6,524 nucleotides of DNA from Bacilli bacterium (GTDB lineage Bacteria; Bacillota_I; Bacilli_A; RFN20; CAG-288): assembly GCA_028707375.1 (NCBI GenBank), contig JAQWCB010000054.1, positions 1-6,524 on the forward strand, in the 5' to 3' direction. The position numbers were made by a program, and so were the translations under genes. How positions within the stretch are numbered: the stretch's first letter is position 1; every line of letters begins with the position of its first letter. Below the pieces are notes generated by a model, which saw nothing but the letters and a program-made list of their open reading frames with translations, was not told the DNA's origin and did no database searches. This document shows, in pieces, positions 6,300 through 6,524 of this stretch.

Positions 6300-6335
6300 C
6301 AGCCATTTTTCTATCGTTTAAAAAACAATGGCTGT
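6299..6335. repeat. Inverted repeat between the upstream gene and the gpmI promoter
   Basis: Perfect 9-bp arms ACAGCCATT (6299-6307) and AATGGCTGT (6327-6335) are separated by 19 bp. Inside them a T run and an A run can extend the stem with one bulge. On the minus strand the structure begins in the last codons of the upstream gene, has its stop codon in the loop, and ends against the TG of the gpmI extended -10, with no T-tract after it. On the plus strand it is followed after three bases by TTTTTT (6339-6344), as in an intrinsic terminator, although no plus-strand gene precedes it. It may stabilise the 3' end of the upstream mRNA, stop antisense transcription, or bind a regulator. Confidence 0.55.
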
Positions 6336-6524
6336 AACTTTTTTCTCACGGCGTAAAAAAAGGAAGAATTTAGTGAAAATCGAAAATAAATAAACGTTAT
6401 AACGCATCGCAGCTCGATTATATTTCTGATATTTCTTATCTGATTCTAAATGATAATTGCGATATTTCTGGGCGTCTTTCTCGCTGATATACTTTCCAAA
6501 GTGCTTATCCTCATAATGTATCCG
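6318..6524 (-). CDS. Unrecognised protein, C-terminal 68 residues (cut by window edge)
   Basis: An open frame enters from the right edge and ends with TAA at 6320-6318. The visible 68 residues are rich in Lys, Tyr and Arg, with repeated KY pairs (GKYIS, QKYRNYH, KKYQKYN). A short aromatic, hydrophobic stretch follows (VYLFSIFTKFFLFL, visible residues 44-57) and then a basic RREKK tail. The stretch is short for a full transmembrane helix; it could be an amphipathic or membrane-anchoring segment. The other two minus-strand frames close quickly, which supports this frame, but 68 codons in AT-rich DNA is modest evidence. I do not recognise the family. It lies about 50 bp upstream of gpmI on the same strand and no minus-direction terminator is evident between them, so read-through into the gpmI operon is possible. 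Confidence 0.55.
   Translation of the reverse strand, partial: RIHYEDKHFGKYISEKDAQKYRNYHLESDKKYQKYNRAAMRYNVYLFSIFTKFFLFLRREKKVTAIVF

Noticed and set aside
6450..6524. Plus-strand frame running off the right edge that encodes a hydrophobic peptide (MIIAIFLGVFLADIL...)
   Set aside because: It is the complement of the Lys/Tyr-rich minus-strand frame, has no ribosome binding site, and the hydrophobicity follows from that complement.

Overview
The window is an AT-rich bacterial segment with tightly packed genes, short intergenic gaps, AGGAG-type ribosome binding sites and housekeeping fermentative genes. It most likely comes from a low-GC Firmicute or a lineage close to the Mollicutes (Bacilli/Erysipelotrichia/Acholeplasma-like). 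This placement is an inference from base composition and gene content: PduL-type phosphotransacetylase, family I pyrophosphatase, short transaldolase and Mn-type GpmI. All nine tryptophans I located are encoded by TGG and every gene reads through under the standard bacterial code, so there is no sign of UGA recoding.

Layout: (a) 1-884, minus strand: pduL followed by the 5' part of a zinc-dependent phospholipase C-like gene that runs off the left edge; these form a two-gene operon. (b) 885-1004: divergent promoter region. (c) 1005-1856, plus strand: a choline kinase/aminoglycoside phosphotransferase-fold kinase, apparently translated from a leaderless mRNA. (d) 1853-3232, minus strand: a MATE-family efflux transporter that meets the kinase gene tail to tail, with the two stop codons sharing one TTAA. 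(e) 3233-3441: the MATE promoter with a possible operator, and the terminator of the next operon. (f) 3442-6265, minus strand: a three-gene operon transcribed gpmI, ppa, transaldolase. (g) 6266-6524: the gpmI promoter, an inverted repeat, and the 3' end of an unrecognised minus-strand gene that runs off the right edge.

The genes form a central-carbon set. GpmI is a lower-glycolysis step, transaldolase links glycolysis to the pentose phosphate pool, pyrophosphatase removes the PPi made by biosynthesis, and PduL interconverts acetyl-CoA and acetyl phosphate for ATP-yielding acetate formation. The kinase and the MATE pump are accessory functions.

I found no mobile element, CRISPR array, tRNA, rRNA or defence system, and nothing that amounts to a new biological system. 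The points most worth a second look are regulatory: the leaderless kinase start, the repeats around the MATE promoter, and the inverted repeat abutting the gpmI promoter.
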